From NCBI GenBank assembly GCA_035763125.1, contig DASUBU010000064.1, positions 1-23,785 on the forward strand: DNA of 23,785 nucleotides, given 5' to 3'. Origin of the DNA: SMAG-U1939 sp035763125. Its GTDB lineage: Bacteria > Chloroflexota > Ktedonobacteria > Ktedonobacterales > JADMIN01. The notes under the pieces were generated by a model. That model made no database searches, was not told the origin of the DNA, and saw nothing but the letters and a program-made list of their open reading frames with translations. The position numbers and the translations under genes were made by a program. The stretch's first letter is position 1; each line of letters begins with the position of its first letter. Below are positions 1-7,243 of this stretch, one piece after another.

Positions 1-337
1 CCGCCGAGCGCGTGAGCAGCACGATGATACCGACAATGCCGCCGACAACGCCGCCGATGGCGGCGGCGATCATGCCGGCGAAGGTGCCGGTGCGCGTCAT
101 ACCGGTGTCGCGGGCGGCGAGGAAACCCGCCCCGAAGAAGATCCCCAACTCCAACAGGAAGGAGACACAGCCCAGCACGAGGCCGCCTCCGGCCAGAGAT
201 GGAGTAGCCGTTGCGCCGCTGAACGAGCCAACTCCCAACGCGGCCTGCACCACGCTGCTAAGGATGCTCAGGGCTGCGAGAATCGCGCCGAAGATGAGGC
301 CCCACCGCAGCGCCGGATTGCCGGTCGTAGTTCGCAT
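1..337 (-). CDS. Small multi-pass membrane protein, truncated at its C-terminus by the window edge
   Basis: The frame is open from an ATG at 337 to the window edge, so 112 codons are visible and the stop lies outside. A strong ribosome binding site (AAGGAGGAA) sits just before the ATG. The protein starts MRTTTGNPALRWG and has three hydrophobic stretches, roughly residues 13-35, 48-75 and 86-110. The last is glycine and isoleucine rich (GGVVGGIVGIIVLL), as in small integral membrane proteins with Gly-packed helices. No family is recognised and no function is assigned. It has its own promoter candidate upstream at 423-451 and is separated from the parAB-linked gene by about 145 bp, so it is probably transcribed on its own. 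Confidence 0.7.
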   Translation of the reverse strand, partial: MRTTTGNPALRWGLIFGAILAALSILSSVVQAALGVGSFSGATATPSLAGGGLVLGCVSFLLELGIFFGAGFLAARDTGMTRTGTFAGMIAAAIGGVVGGIVGIIVLLTRSA

Positions 338-422
338 GATTCCTCCTTATGAGCAGTCCCATCCGCTGGCCCGATGATGCCACACGACACCTGGCAGCGG
401 CGGAGGTCGCCCGCACCAGATC

Positions 423-451
423 AGTATACGCGCGGCTGCCGCTCGTGTTGC
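423..451 (-). promoter_or_regulatory. Sigma70-like promoter candidate for the membrane protein at 1-337
   Basis: On the minus strand GCAACA (446-451) is followed by a 17-nt spacer and TATACT (423-428, five of six matches to TATAAT). Transcription would start near 416, giving a leader of about 80 nt to the ATG at 337. The -35 match is weak (three of six). Confidence 0.4.
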
Positions 452-481
452 GCGCCACCTTGATTCAGCGGCCATTCCCGT

Positions 482-1114
482 TCAGGAGCCCGCTCCTAAA
501 CGGCCAGCCAGCGCGCCGAGACCGAGCGCCAGGAGATAGCCGATCAGGGCCTGCACCAGCAGCGCAACGAGCTGAATCACCACGAAAGCGGCGCTGGGAT
601 GGGTAACCGAAAGGCCGCCAGGGACGCCAGAGCTGGCAGAGGCTCCGGCGAGCGGCAGAAGGGTGGCAATCAACCAGGCGATTGTGCCGTCGGCGTGCAA
701 GAACAGCGCCACAACCAGCGTGCCGGCGAGCCAGACGGCAGTACTGATCGTGACGATGCGCAGGCCGGCCTGTGCCCCCGTCTCGGGTCTCCCGGTGAGC
801 GCCGCAGAGAGGCGCCCGGCCTGCCAGCAGAAGAAGAGCGTGATGCCGAATGACAGAGCGGCGCCGAGGTAGGTCACGGCGTACATCCGCACCAGCGGCG
901 CGGCCAGCAGGTCGAAGGTCACGCCGCCGCCGGCCGCGTCGGTGACGAGCGCCTGCTGCACCGTCAGCACGGCAGGCTGCGCCGCCAGAGCGGCCGACGC
1001 GGCGACCAGCGCCTGGAGCAAAGCAAACATCGCGGCAGCCAGCCCCAGCAGCGTCGTGTTGCGTTGCGCCTCGCGGGCCAGCCCCGCGCCCTGGCCGGGC
1101 ACCAGCGGTACCAT
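482..1114 (-). CDS. Hypothetical membrane protein co-transcribed with parAB
   Basis: This 210-residue protein starts with ATG only 5 nt after the parB stop, so it is very likely translated from the parA-parB transcript. It is strongly hydrophobic, with about four to five membrane segments: near residues 22-45, 70-97, 118-137 and 140-155, and 172-205. Between them lie short polar loops, including a Gly/Arg-rich stretch (LTGRPETGAQ). The C-terminal helix is leucine, glycine and alanine rich. I do not recognise the family. Position alone suggests a link to segregation or cell-envelope biology, but co-transcription may be incidental. A longer overlapping frame on the same strand (465-1289) reads through the end of parB and was judged a shadow. 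Confidence 0.65.
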   Translation of the reverse strand: MVPLVPGQGAGLAREAQRNTTLLGLAAAMFALLQALVAASAALAAQPAVLTVQQALVTDAAGGGVTFDLLAAPLVRMYAVTYLGAALSFGITLFFCWQAGRLSAALTGRPETGAQAGLRIVTISTAVWLAGTLVVALFLHADGTIAWLIATLLPLAGASASSGVPGGLSVTHPSAAFVVIQLVALLVQALIGYLLALGLGALAGRLGAGS

Positions 1115-1119
1115 CGCCG

Positions 1120-2193
1120 CTAGAGCTCGTCATCCGACTCGTCCGCGTCGTCGTCGGCGAGATACTCATCGTCCAGCAGCTCATCGGCCGGGCCGCCGCG
1201 GGCGTAGCCGAGCAGACTGGCGAAGGCGCTGCCGTCGCCGTTCCCGTTGGCGCCCGCGAGCTGGCCGTCCGGCCCCACGATCCGCTCATAAAGCCGCTGA
1301 AGCTGGTCGTCGTTGGTGAAGTAGAGTGTCAGGCTGCCCTTGCCGCGGGTCGAGCGCGCAAGGCGTGCCTTCATCTCGATGGCGCGGGTGAACTCCTCTT
1401 CGAGCGCGCGGGTCTCATAGGACTGCTGCCGGACCCGTGCACCGCGCCGATCCGGCGTCAGTCGCAGCGCGGCCTCGTTGAAGCGGCGCGCCAACTCTTC
1501 GGCCGCGCGGACGCTCATCTGTTGGGCGATGATCTGCTTGGCGGCCAGGATGCGCTCGGCGTCGCCGTTGATCTGCAGCACCGCGCGCGCGTGGCCCTCG
1601 GTGAAGACCTTGGGCATGGTGATCAGTGCCTCGCGCACCTCGTCCGGCAGCTGCAGCAGGCGCATAGTGTTGGCGACCGTGGCGCGATTGCGCCCGACGG
1701 AGGCCGCAACTTGCTCCTGGGTCAGCCCGTACTCTTCCATCAGCATCTGATAGCCGCGCGCCTCTTCCAGCGGGTTGAGGTCACTGCGCTGCAAATTCTC
1801 GACCAGCGCCAGCTCGAGCATCATCTGCGGGGTGGCCTCGCGCACGACGGCCGGGATCTCCTGCAAGCCGGCAATCTGTGCCGCCCGCCAGCGCCGCTCG
1901 CCGGCGATCAGATAGTAGCGCGAGCCATACTGCGCGTCGTCCTCAGCCAGCGTCACCAGCACCGGCTGCAGCAGGCCGTGCTCGCGGATTGAGGTGGCCA
2001 GCTCGATCAGCTCCGGATCCTCGCTCATCGGCATACGCGGCTGAGTGGGGTTGGGCGTGATGGCCGCGACGGGGATCGCAAAGACCGCGGAGTTGGCGAG
2101 GCCGGTATCGAGCGGCGTATCGTCAGAGACGGCAGTCGCGCCGGGGATCAGGGCATCCAGCCCGCGCCCCAGCCCAAAACGCTGTTTCGGCAT
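1120..2193 (-). CDS. parB: Chromosome partitioning protein ParB
   Basis: ParB is a CTP-binding DNA clamp that loads at parS sites and works with ParA in origin segregation. The 357-residue product has the expected order. An N-terminal lead (FGLGRGLDALIP, 6-17) is typical of chromosomal ParB and contacts ParA. The CTP-binding core follows, with GERRWRAA (98-105) and ENLQRSDLNPLEEA (132-145). A helix-turn-helix lies at about 156-180 (LTQEQVAASVGRNRATVANT). A C-terminal dimer domain lies at about 263-305. Residues 307-357 are an extra Gly/Asn linker and a very acidic tail (DDEYLADDDADESDDEL), beyond the usual family end. The ATG at 2193 is 6 nt from the parA stop, and a TGGAGG ribosome binding site lies within the end of parA. 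Family assignment is secure. Confidence 0.96.
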   Translation of the reverse strand: MPKQRFGLGRGLDALIPGATAVSDDTPLDTGLANSAVFAIPVAAITPNPTQPRMPMSEDPELIELATSIREHGLLQPVLVTLAEDDAQYGSRYYLIAGERRWRAAQIAGLQEIPAVVREATPQMMLELALVENLQRSDLNPLEEARGYQMLMEEYGLTQEQVAASVGRNRATVANTMRLLQLPDEVREALITMPKVFTEGHARAVLQINGDAERILAAKQIIAQQMSVRAAEELARRFNEAALRLTPDRRGARVRQQSYETRALEEEFTRAIEMKARLARSTRGKGSLTLYFTNDDQLQRLYERIVGPDGQLAGANGNGDGSAFASLLGYARGGPADELLDDEYLADDDADESDDEL

Positions 2194-2199
2194 GTGAAT

Positions 2200-2988
2200 C
2201 TAGGCCTCCACCAAAGCCGCTGCCCGTGCGATGACTTCCTCCGCAAGCGCCTTGTAGGCGAGCGCGCCGGGGGAGCGGGGATCATGTTCGAGGATGGTCT
2301 GCCCGAAGCTGGGCGCCTCGCCGAGGCGCACGTTGCGCGCGATGACCGTTTGGAAGCGCTCCTTGGGGAAGTGCTCGCTGATCTCGCGCACCACCTCGCT
2401 GCCCAGCTTGGTGCGCGGGTCATACATCGTCAGCACCACCCCGAAGAGATTGATCTTGGGATTGAGCCGGTCGCGCACCAGCCGGGTGGTATTGAGGAGC
2501 TGCTGCATGCCTTCGAGCGCGAAGTACTCGCATTGCAGCGGCAGGATCACCCCGTCCGAGGCAGTCAGCGCGTTGACGGTTAGCAGGCCGAGCGAGGGCG
2601 GGCAATCAATAAGGACGAAGTCGTACTGGTCGCGGACGGCATCCAACGCGCGGCGCAGGCGGAACTCGCGGTGCTCGAGGTAAACCAGCTCGATCTCAGC
2701 GGCGTAGAGATCCACTTTGGCCGGCAGCAGCGAGAGATTGGGCCGAATCTCGCGCTTGAGCACGTCGCCCATCGTGATGGCGTCGTTGACGAGCAGCTCG
2801 TAGATCGAGGCGCCCAGCCGATGCACATCCACGCCGAGATGCGTGGTCGTGTTGGACTGCGGGTCCAGATCCACGACCAGCGTGCGGCGGCCGGCATCGG
2901 CCAGACAGGCGGCCAGATTGACGGAGGTCGTGGTCTTGCCCACGCCGCCCTTCTGATTGGCAATCGCGAATATCCGTGCGCCTGACAT
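2200..2988 (-). CDS. parA: Chromosome partitioning ATPase ParA (Soj family)
   Basis: ParA is a deviant-Walker ATPase that binds DNA as an ATP dimer and moves ParB-parS complexes. The 262-residue protein begins MSGARIFAIANQ and has the deviant Walker A motif KGGVGKTT at residues 13-20. Walker A' (VVDLDPQSN) is near 40 and Walker B (FVLIDCPPSLG) near 120. Length and motifs fit the short chromosomal ParA/Soj type, which lacks an N-terminal HTH. The frame remains open upstream to 3441, but homology and the ribosome binding site AAAGGGGG support the ATG at 2988. The leader to the promoter candidate at 3250-3278 is about 255 nt. It forms an operon with parB and the membrane gene. No other replication-origin gene (gidB, dnaA) is visible nearby. 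Confidence 0.96.
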   Translation of the reverse strand: MSGARIFAIANQKGGVGKTTTSVNLAACLADAGRRTLVVDLDPQSNTTTHLGVDVHRLGASIYELLVNDAITMGDVLKREIRPNLSLLPAKVDLYAAEIELVYLEHREFRLRRALDAVRDQYDFVLIDCPPSLGLLTVNALTASDGVILPLQCEYFALEGMQQLLNTTRLVRDRLNPKINLFGVVLTMYDPRTKLGSEVVREISEHFPKERFQTVIARNVRLGEAPSFGQTILEHDPRSPGALAYKALAEEVIARAAALVEA

Positions 2989-3363
2989 CAGTACGCGCCC
3001 CCTTTCGGTAGCGACGTGAGGAAGTGAGCAGTGTGCGTATTGTGCGCGTCGCCACGTAAGCGACCCGGCAGCGGTGGGACCGGCGTGCAGCCAGGGCGGG
3101 CGCAGCGCACGACGCCAACGCGCGAGGCGAAGGCGAGATGCGGACGCGGCGGCACCGAAGTACTTCGCTTGCGCGCGGAGAGATGGAACGCGGGCTCCTT
3201 CGGGCAGCGCGGGCAGTCCTGGTGGCAACCCGTCCACCGCAGCGGGTGCATTGTACCGTATGCTCCCCTGGCACACAAGCGACACCGCCCGTTGGGCTAT
3301 CGTGCTAGCCAAGGATGGTGATGCGCTGCCACCTCTGTGTAGTAGCGGAAGGCGCGGGGGGGT
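2989..3363. other. Divergent intergenic region between parA and the O-antigen ligase gene
   Basis: This 375-bp stretch separates two divergent genes. It contains the parA promoter candidate (3250-3278) and a 12-bp perfect palindrome (CGAAGTACTTCG, 3156-3167) inside the predicted parA leader. No parS consensus (TGTTTCACGTGAAACA) was seen here or elsewhere in the window. Several frames cross the region but have no family resemblance. No convincing -35/-10 pair was found for the plus-strand gene. Confidence 0.5.
3250..3278 (-). promoter_or_regulatory. Sigma70-like promoter candidate for parA-parB
   Basis: On the minus strand TTGTGT (3273-3278) is followed by a 17-nt spacer and TACAAT (3250-3255, five of six matches to TATAAT). 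The start of transcription would be near 3243. TACAAT is also the -10 candidate upstream of gap, which adds some support. Confidence 0.5.
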
Positions 3364-5208
3364 ATGATGCCCGGCATGGAGCTTGACCAACAGGCCGCAT
3401 GGCTGCATGACATGCGCGCCACCGCGGGCAGCGCCTTTCAACCGCAGCGCGAGAGCCTGCTTGCGGGGGGGATGGTCGCCGGCCTCGCGTACTACTACCT
3501 CGTGCCCAACCCACTGCTGGCGCTGCCGGGGTTGGCGCTCTTCGCGATGCTGGCCTGGCGCCGGCTGGACCTCGCGCTCTGCCTGCTGCCGCTGACGTTT
3601 CCATTCTGGTTCGTGCCGAAGCGTGTGGCGGGGCAGGCGGTCTTCCCACTGAGCGAGGTGGCGCTGGCGATCTGCGTGGCGCTCGCGGCCATACAGCTCA
3701 TCTGGCGCGCGACGCGGCGGACGCTGGCTGTGGGCATCCGCGGCGCGCCCCCTCAGATAGTGGGCACGGAGCTGCGGCGGCGGGCGCGTGTCGCGGCCGG
3801 CCGCGCGGGACCGCTACTGTTGCTCGGCGCGGGGCTGCTGCTGGTGGGGGTGACGCTCGGCGTGCTGGTGGCGGTGCGGCCACGCGAGGCGTTGCGTGCC
3901 TGGCGCTGGGAGGTAGTCGAGCCGCTGCTCTACGCCGGGCTGCTGCTGGCGTACGTACGGCCGGCCGTCGCGCGGCGCTGGCTGGTGGCCTCGATGGTGG
4001 CGACAGCGGCGCTGGTGGCAGCGCTCGCCATCGTGCAGGTAGCCTGGCTGCGCGTGACGTTCACCCCACTGGCGGCGGGCAGCCGGCTCGTGGCGCTCTC
4101 GTCAGACGTAGACGGCGTGCTGCGCGCGACAGGCATCATCTATGGCAGCGGTAACTCGTTGGGGGCGCTGCTAGAGCGTGCGCTTCCGCTCGCGCTCGCG
4201 CTGACCGCCTGGGCCTGGTGGTCCTGGCGCGCGCCGGTGCGCAGTTCGGGCGTCCGACCAGAAGGGCAGGGGGCGGGCGTCCACCGTACGCTCCTACGAA
4301 GGCGCGGTGCGGTGAGGCTCGCAGCGTTTGCGAGCTGTGTGGCGCTCTGCGTAGTGGGCATCGCACTGAGCGGATCGCGTGGGGCGGAAGTGGGCGCGGC
4401 GGTCGGCAGCCTGATCGTGCTGTTCGGGCTGGCCGGTCGGCGGCGCGCGAAATGGCTGGCGCTTGTGCTCGTGGTGCTGGCGCTAGTGGTCAGCCTCTGG
4501 CACGGCGGGGTATTGGTGCAGGCCGCGCTGGCGGGGCACGGCCGCTCGGGCGAGGTACGCGCGCTGCTGTGGACCTCGGCGTGGCACCTGATTCGCGACC
4601 ATCCACTGCTGGGCATCGGGCCGGACCAGTTTCTCTACTATTATGATCCCGCCTACACCGCGCACCCGTACTGGATCCCGCGCATCAACGGGCGCCTGAC
4701 GGCGGCGGCCTTCGAGCCCAACCTGGCACATCCGCACAATCTGCTGCTGGATCTATGGCTGAGCGGCGGCATTCTGGGGCTCGCGGGTTTCGCGCTGGCG
4801 CTGGTCGCGATCTGGCGGCGCTGTTGGGCGCTCTGGCGGGCGACCAGCCGGCCTGAAGGTGCAGATGCGCGGGAGTACACGCCCAATGGAGCATCGGCCG
4901 CGAGAAACCGCCTCCGCGCTTCAGGCCAGGAACCCACAACGGCACAGGGGCGCTGGTCGGTTCTGGACGAGAATGCGGCCTGGTGGCGAGCCGTGGCCCT
5001 GGGTGCTGCCGCGGCGCTGGCGGCGGGCGTGGCTCACGGCATGGTGGATAGCGCGTACTTCGAGCCGGACCTGGCGCTGCTGTTGTGGTGGGCAGCCGCA
5101 CTCCTGGCGCTGGGTGCAGCAGCAATCAAGAGCCGTGGGGCGGCACATCCCATGCGGCCAGAGCCGCAGGAGACCCCGCGCCTCGGGCCGAGGGATCCAG
5201 CACTGTAG
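3364..5208 (+). CDS. O-antigen ligase / Wzy-type polysaccharide polymerase family membrane protein
   Basis: Members of this family join or polymerise lipid-linked glycans at the outer face of the cytoplasmic membrane. The 614-residue protein has about 10-12 membrane helices. Its Wzy_C-type region contains SGSRGAEVGA (about 335-345) and a large extracytoplasmic loop with IRDHPLLGIGPDQF (about 409-422). AHPHNLLLDLWLSGG (about 454-468) completes the region. The SGSRG Arg and the H-P-H-N motif are typical of the family. ATG codons at 3364, 3367 and 3376 are all possible starts, with GGAAGG about 13 nt before the first. Two charged, low-complexity stretches (about 289-318 and 495-537) interrupt the membrane segments, and the second carries an inverted-repeat insert at 4850-4927. 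No glycan biosynthesis genes flank it, so the substrate is unknown. Confidence 0.8.
   Translation: MMPGMELDQQAAWLHDMRATAGSAFQPQRESLLAGGMVAGLAYYYLVPNPLLALPGLALFAMLAWRRLDLALCLLPLTFPFWFVPKRVAGQAVFPLSEVALAICVALAAIQLIWRATRRTLAVGIRGAPPQIVGTELRRRARVAAGRAGPLLLLGAGLLLVGVTLGVLVAVRPREALRAWRWEVVEPLLYAGLLLAYVRPAVARRWLVASMVATAALVAALAIVQVAWLRVTFTPLAAGSRLVALSSDVDGVLRATGIIYGSGNSLGALLERALPLALALTAWAWWSWRAPVRSSGVRPEGQGAGVHRTLLRRRGAVRLAAFASCVALCVVGIALSGSRGAEVGAAVGSLIVLFGLAGRRRAKWLALVLVVLALVVSLWHGGVLVQAALAGHGRSGEVRALLWTSAWHLIRDHPLLGIGPDQFLYYYDPAYTAHPYWIPRINGRLTAAAFEPNLAHPHNLLLDLWLSGGILGLAGFALALVAIWRRCWALWRATSRPEGADAREYTPNGASAARNRLRASGQEPTTAQGRWSVLDENAAWWRAVALGAAAALAAGVAHGMVDSAYFEPDLALLLWWAAALLALGAAAIKSRGAAHPMRPEPQETPRLGPRDPAL
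4850..4927. repeat. 78-bp segment bounded by 9-bp inverted repeats inside a coding gene
   Basis: GGCCTGAAG at 4850-4858 is perfectly inverted at 4919-4927 (CTTCAGGCC). The bounded segment is exactly 78 bp (26 codons), so it leaves the reading frame open. It encodes a polar stretch (from RPEGADAREY to NRLRASGQEP) between hydrophobic helices. This resembles in-frame palindromic repeat insertions known from other bacteria, but only one copy is visible here. Confidence 0.35.
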
Positions 5209-5220
5209 ACGTTTGTCTGC

Positions 5221-5436
5221 CTAGTGGAACTGGCCGCTCTTAACCATCTGCTCCAGGGCGTTGGCCAACCTATCGGCGGCCTGCTCATCCTGCTGCTTGA
5301 TCTGCTCGAAGAGCTGGGCGACCTGGCCATTGCCAGCCTCCTGGGCGTCCTCGATGTATTGTTCGTAGATCGCGACGGCGTCCAGCTTGCTCTGCAGGAT
5401 GGACAGGAGATCGTAGCTGACGTCATTGAGCGGCAT
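5221..5436 (-). CDS. Small all-helical protein of unknown function
   Basis: The 71-residue product has an ATG preceded by a good GGAGGG ribosome binding site. It reads as two or three amphipathic helices with no membrane segment. DLLSILQSKLDAVAIYEQYIEDA (9-31, quoted in parts DLLSILQSKL and YEQYIEDA) forms the first, and residues 34-66, rich in Gln and Glu, form the second. The pattern of acidic residues and Tyr in helix one resembles half of a ferritin-like bundle, but no E-x-x-H metal motif is present, so no function is given. It runs convergently to the O-antigen ligase gene with a 12-bp gap. A 17-bp palindrome at 5532-5548 lies about 100 bp upstream. Confidence 0.7.
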   Translation of the reverse strand: MPLNDVSYDLLSILQSKLDAVAIYEQYIEDAQEAGNGQVAQLFEQIKQQDEQAADRLANALEQMVKSGQFH

Positions 5437-5531
5437 GGCGATTCCCTCCGAAGGTAGCTGCTTGCTGCGTACGGCGTGGGATCAATCCGCTGCCTGTATG
5501 GACCACAGCGACCCGCGCACAGTCAGCAGGA

Positions 5532-5548
5532 GCATGCAAATTGCATGC
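5532..5548. promoter_or_regulatory. 17-bp perfect palindrome, candidate operator
   Basis: GCATGCAA and TTGCATGC flank a single A, giving two perfect 8-bp arms. It lies between the end of the allantoinase gene (stop 5575-5577) and the start of the small helical gene (5436). The short spacing and AT-containing centre suit a dimeric repressor site rather than a terminator, and there is no T run. Confidence 0.4.
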
Positions 5549-5574
5549 CGCCTGGTCCAGCCGCCAAGCACGCC

Positions 5575-6939
5575 TCAGCGCGCCGGCTGCGCGGGCGTGA
5601 CGAGCCGTCCACGCGGCACGGCGGCGACGACGCCATCGTGGTAGACCGTCTGCCCGCGGACCAGCGTGCGGACGACACGGCCGCGCAGCCGGCGCCCGAC
5701 ATAGGGGCTGTGCTGGTGGCGATACTGTAGCGACTCCGCCGTCACCTCGGTCGTCCCCCGCAGGTCCACCAGCGCCAGGTCGGCGTCGTAGCCAACCGCG
5801 AGGCGCCCCTTATTGGGAATCGCGAAGCGGCGGGCAGGGCTGCTGGAGAGTAGCGCGGCAAGCATAGGCAGCGGTAGTCCGCGCGCGTGGTGACCGGCGT
5901 CGAGCAGCAGTGCCAGCAGGTGTTGGCAGCCGGAGATGCCGCCCCAGATCGTAAAGAAATCGCTGCCCTGCTTCATCGCGGCCGGCGCGGGCGAATGGTC
6001 CGAGGCGATGAATGCGACGTTGCCCGCCTCCACATGCCGCCAGAGCGCCTCTTGCTCTTCCTGCGAGCGCAGCGGCGGAGCGCACTTGGCGAGCGCGCCG
6101 ATACGCTCCACATCCTCCTCAGTCAGCACCAGATAATGCGGGCACGTCTCGCAGGTGACGTCTACACCGCGGGCGCGGGCCTCGGCCACCTGCGCCACGC
6201 CACGGCCAGTGCTGACATGCACGATATGCAGCGCGCACCCAGTCTCTTGCGCGAAGACGATCGCCCGCGCGATGGCCTCCAGCTCGGCCACCGCTGGCCG
6301 TGAAGCCAGGTATTCGCGGACGCCTCCGCGCCCATCGGCCCGCATGCGGGTGGCGAGCGCGCTGGTCAGCGCCTCGCTCTCAGCATGTACGGCGACGATC
6401 CGTCCCAGACGCGCGGCGCGCGCCATACCCTCGTAGAGCGTCAAGTCGTCGCAGGCGGGGAAGTCCTCGATCCCGCTATTGGACATGAACGCCTTGAAGC
6501 CGATTACACCGCGCGCGTCCAGCTCGTCTAGGTGTTCCAGATTGCCGGGGATGATGCCGCCCCACAGGCCAAAATCCACCAGCGACGACGCCCGCGCGGC
6601 GGCCAGCTTGGCGTCGAACGCGGCGGCATCCACGGTGGGCGGCGAGGCGTTGAGCGGCATATCGAAGTAGAGCGTCGTGCCGCCGGCGGCCAGCGCGCGC
6701 GTGCCAGTGGCGAAGCCTTCCCAGTCGGCACGGCCCGGCTCGTTGAAGTGCAGGTGCGCGTCAATCACGCCGGACAAGACGTGCAGCCCAGCGGCATCAA
6801 GCTCCTCGCGCGCGGTGCCGTCGAGCGCGGGGCCAAGCGCCGCAATGCGCCCATCGAAGGTCGCGACATCGCCCGGCACGGCGCTCTCGGCGGTGACGAG
6901 CGTGCCATTGCGGATGATCAGATCGTAGGCCGTGGAAAT
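5575..6939 (-). CDS. allB: Allantoinase (amidohydrolase, cyclic amidase family) with an apparent ATT start
   Basis: Allantoinase hydrolyses allantoin to allantoate in purine degradation. Motifs in order, numbered from the ATT start: HLHFNEPGR with metal ligands H62 and H64; GFKAFMSNSG with K149, the carbamylated lysine; VHAE (H185); HIVHVS (H241); CETCPHYL; AKCAPPLR; and SDHSPAP with D314. FNEPGR and SDHSPAP...K favour allantoinase over dihydroorotase or hydantoinase. The only standard start, GTG at 6879, would delete the conserved first strand (YDLIIRNGTLVTAES). That strand is encoded in frame after a stop at 6958-6960, with no ATG, GTG or TTG. ATT at 6937-6939 lies 6 nt after GGGAG, making a 454-residue protein of normal length. 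No other ureide genes are adjacent. tRNA-Leu lies 85 bp upstream on the same strand. Confidence 0.85.
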   Translation of the reverse strand: MSTAYDLIIRNGTLVTAESAVPGDVATFDGRIAALGPALDGTAREELDAAGLHVLSGVIDAHLHFNEPGRADWEGFATGTRALAAGGTTLYFDMPLNASPPTVDAAAFDAKLAAARASSLVDFGLWGGIIPGNLEHLDELDARGVIGFKAFMSNSGIEDFPACDDLTLYEGMARAARLGRIVAVHAESEALTSALATRMRADGRGGVREYLASRPAVAELEAIARAIVFAQETGCALHIVHVSTGRGVAQVAEARARGVDVTCETCPHYLVLTEEDVERIGALAKCAPPLRSQEEQEALWRHVEAGNVAFIASDHSPAPAAMKQGSDFFTIWGGISGCQHLLALLLDAGHHARGLPLPMLAALLSSSPARRFAIPNKGRLAVGYDADLALVDLRGTTEVTAESLQYRHQHSPYVGRRLRGRVVRTLVRGQTVYHDGVVAAVPRGRLVTPAQPAR

Positions 6940-7024
6940 GGTGTGCTCCCACCGCGATCAAACGCCAATCTTCGAGCGCCACGTGCATCTCTAACACGGC
7001 AGTGCCATGCTCACCATGTCGCGG

Positions 7025-7109
7025 TGGGGCGTGCGGGACTCGAACCCGCACTCCGGTCGCCCGGAAGGGGAGTTTAAGTCCCCTGTGTCTGCCATTTCAC
7101 CAACGCCCC
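7025..7109 (-). tRNA. tRNA-Leu (anticodon TAA)
   Basis: Read on the minus strand, the acceptor stem GGGGCGT pairs with ACGCCCC, followed by discriminator A. The anticodon stem GGGGA/TCCCC encloses CTTAAAC, giving anticodon TAA. A long variable arm (CTTCCGGGCGACCGGAG) and the T-loop TTCGAGTC are clear, as expected for a class II leucine tRNA. CCA is not encoded (the genome continues CCGC). Confidence 0.97.
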
Positions 7110-7132
7110 AGGCCGGAATCCGCCGCCAGCGC

Positions 7133-7141
7133 AGCATATCA
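7133..7141 (-). promoter_or_regulatory. Extended -10 promoter candidate for tRNA-Leu
   Basis: TGATATGCT on the minus strand fits an extended -10 (TGn plus TATGCT). It lies 23 nt before the tRNA 5' end, so transcription would start about 17 nt upstream. The HU terminator lies just beyond it, which separates the two units. No good -35 is seen. Confidence 0.4.
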
Positions 7142-7185
7142 CACCCACATGCTAGCGCGACGAGCAGGGGATCGCTGCAACGCAC

Positions 7186-7225
7186 AGAAGAAGCCCGGCG
7201 GGGAAGCGAATTCCCCCACCGGGCT
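7186..7225 (-). terminator. Rho-independent terminator of the HU gene
   Basis: On the minus strand AGCCCGGTGGGG pairs with CCCCGCCGGGCT (7192-7225) in a 12-bp stem with one G-T pair. A short loop closes it and TCTTCT follows. It starts 19 nt after the HU stop codon. Confidence 0.85.
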
Positions 7226-7243
7226 CGAACGCCACGAAGACGT

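Noticed and set aside
465..1289. 274-codon minus-strand ORF overlapping parB and the membrane gene
   Set aside because: Arg/Gly/Ala-rich shadow in another frame; the 210-residue membrane protein has the better start and composition.
2183..2200. parS-like sequence TGTTTC...GTGAATC at the parB start
   Set aside because: The half-sites are separated by extra bases and the second arm is mismatched, so it does not fit the 16-bp parS palindrome.
5575..6939. Dihydroorotase or hydantoinase as identity of the amidohydrolase
   Set aside because: The FNEPGR, GFKAFMSNSG and SDHSPAP motif set fits allantoinase best, and no pyrimidine biosynthesis genes are adjacent.
6991..7185. Minus-strand ORF ending in GFESRTPHR-type sequence
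   Set aside because: It translates tRNA-Leu; this is a common artefact of tRNA genes.
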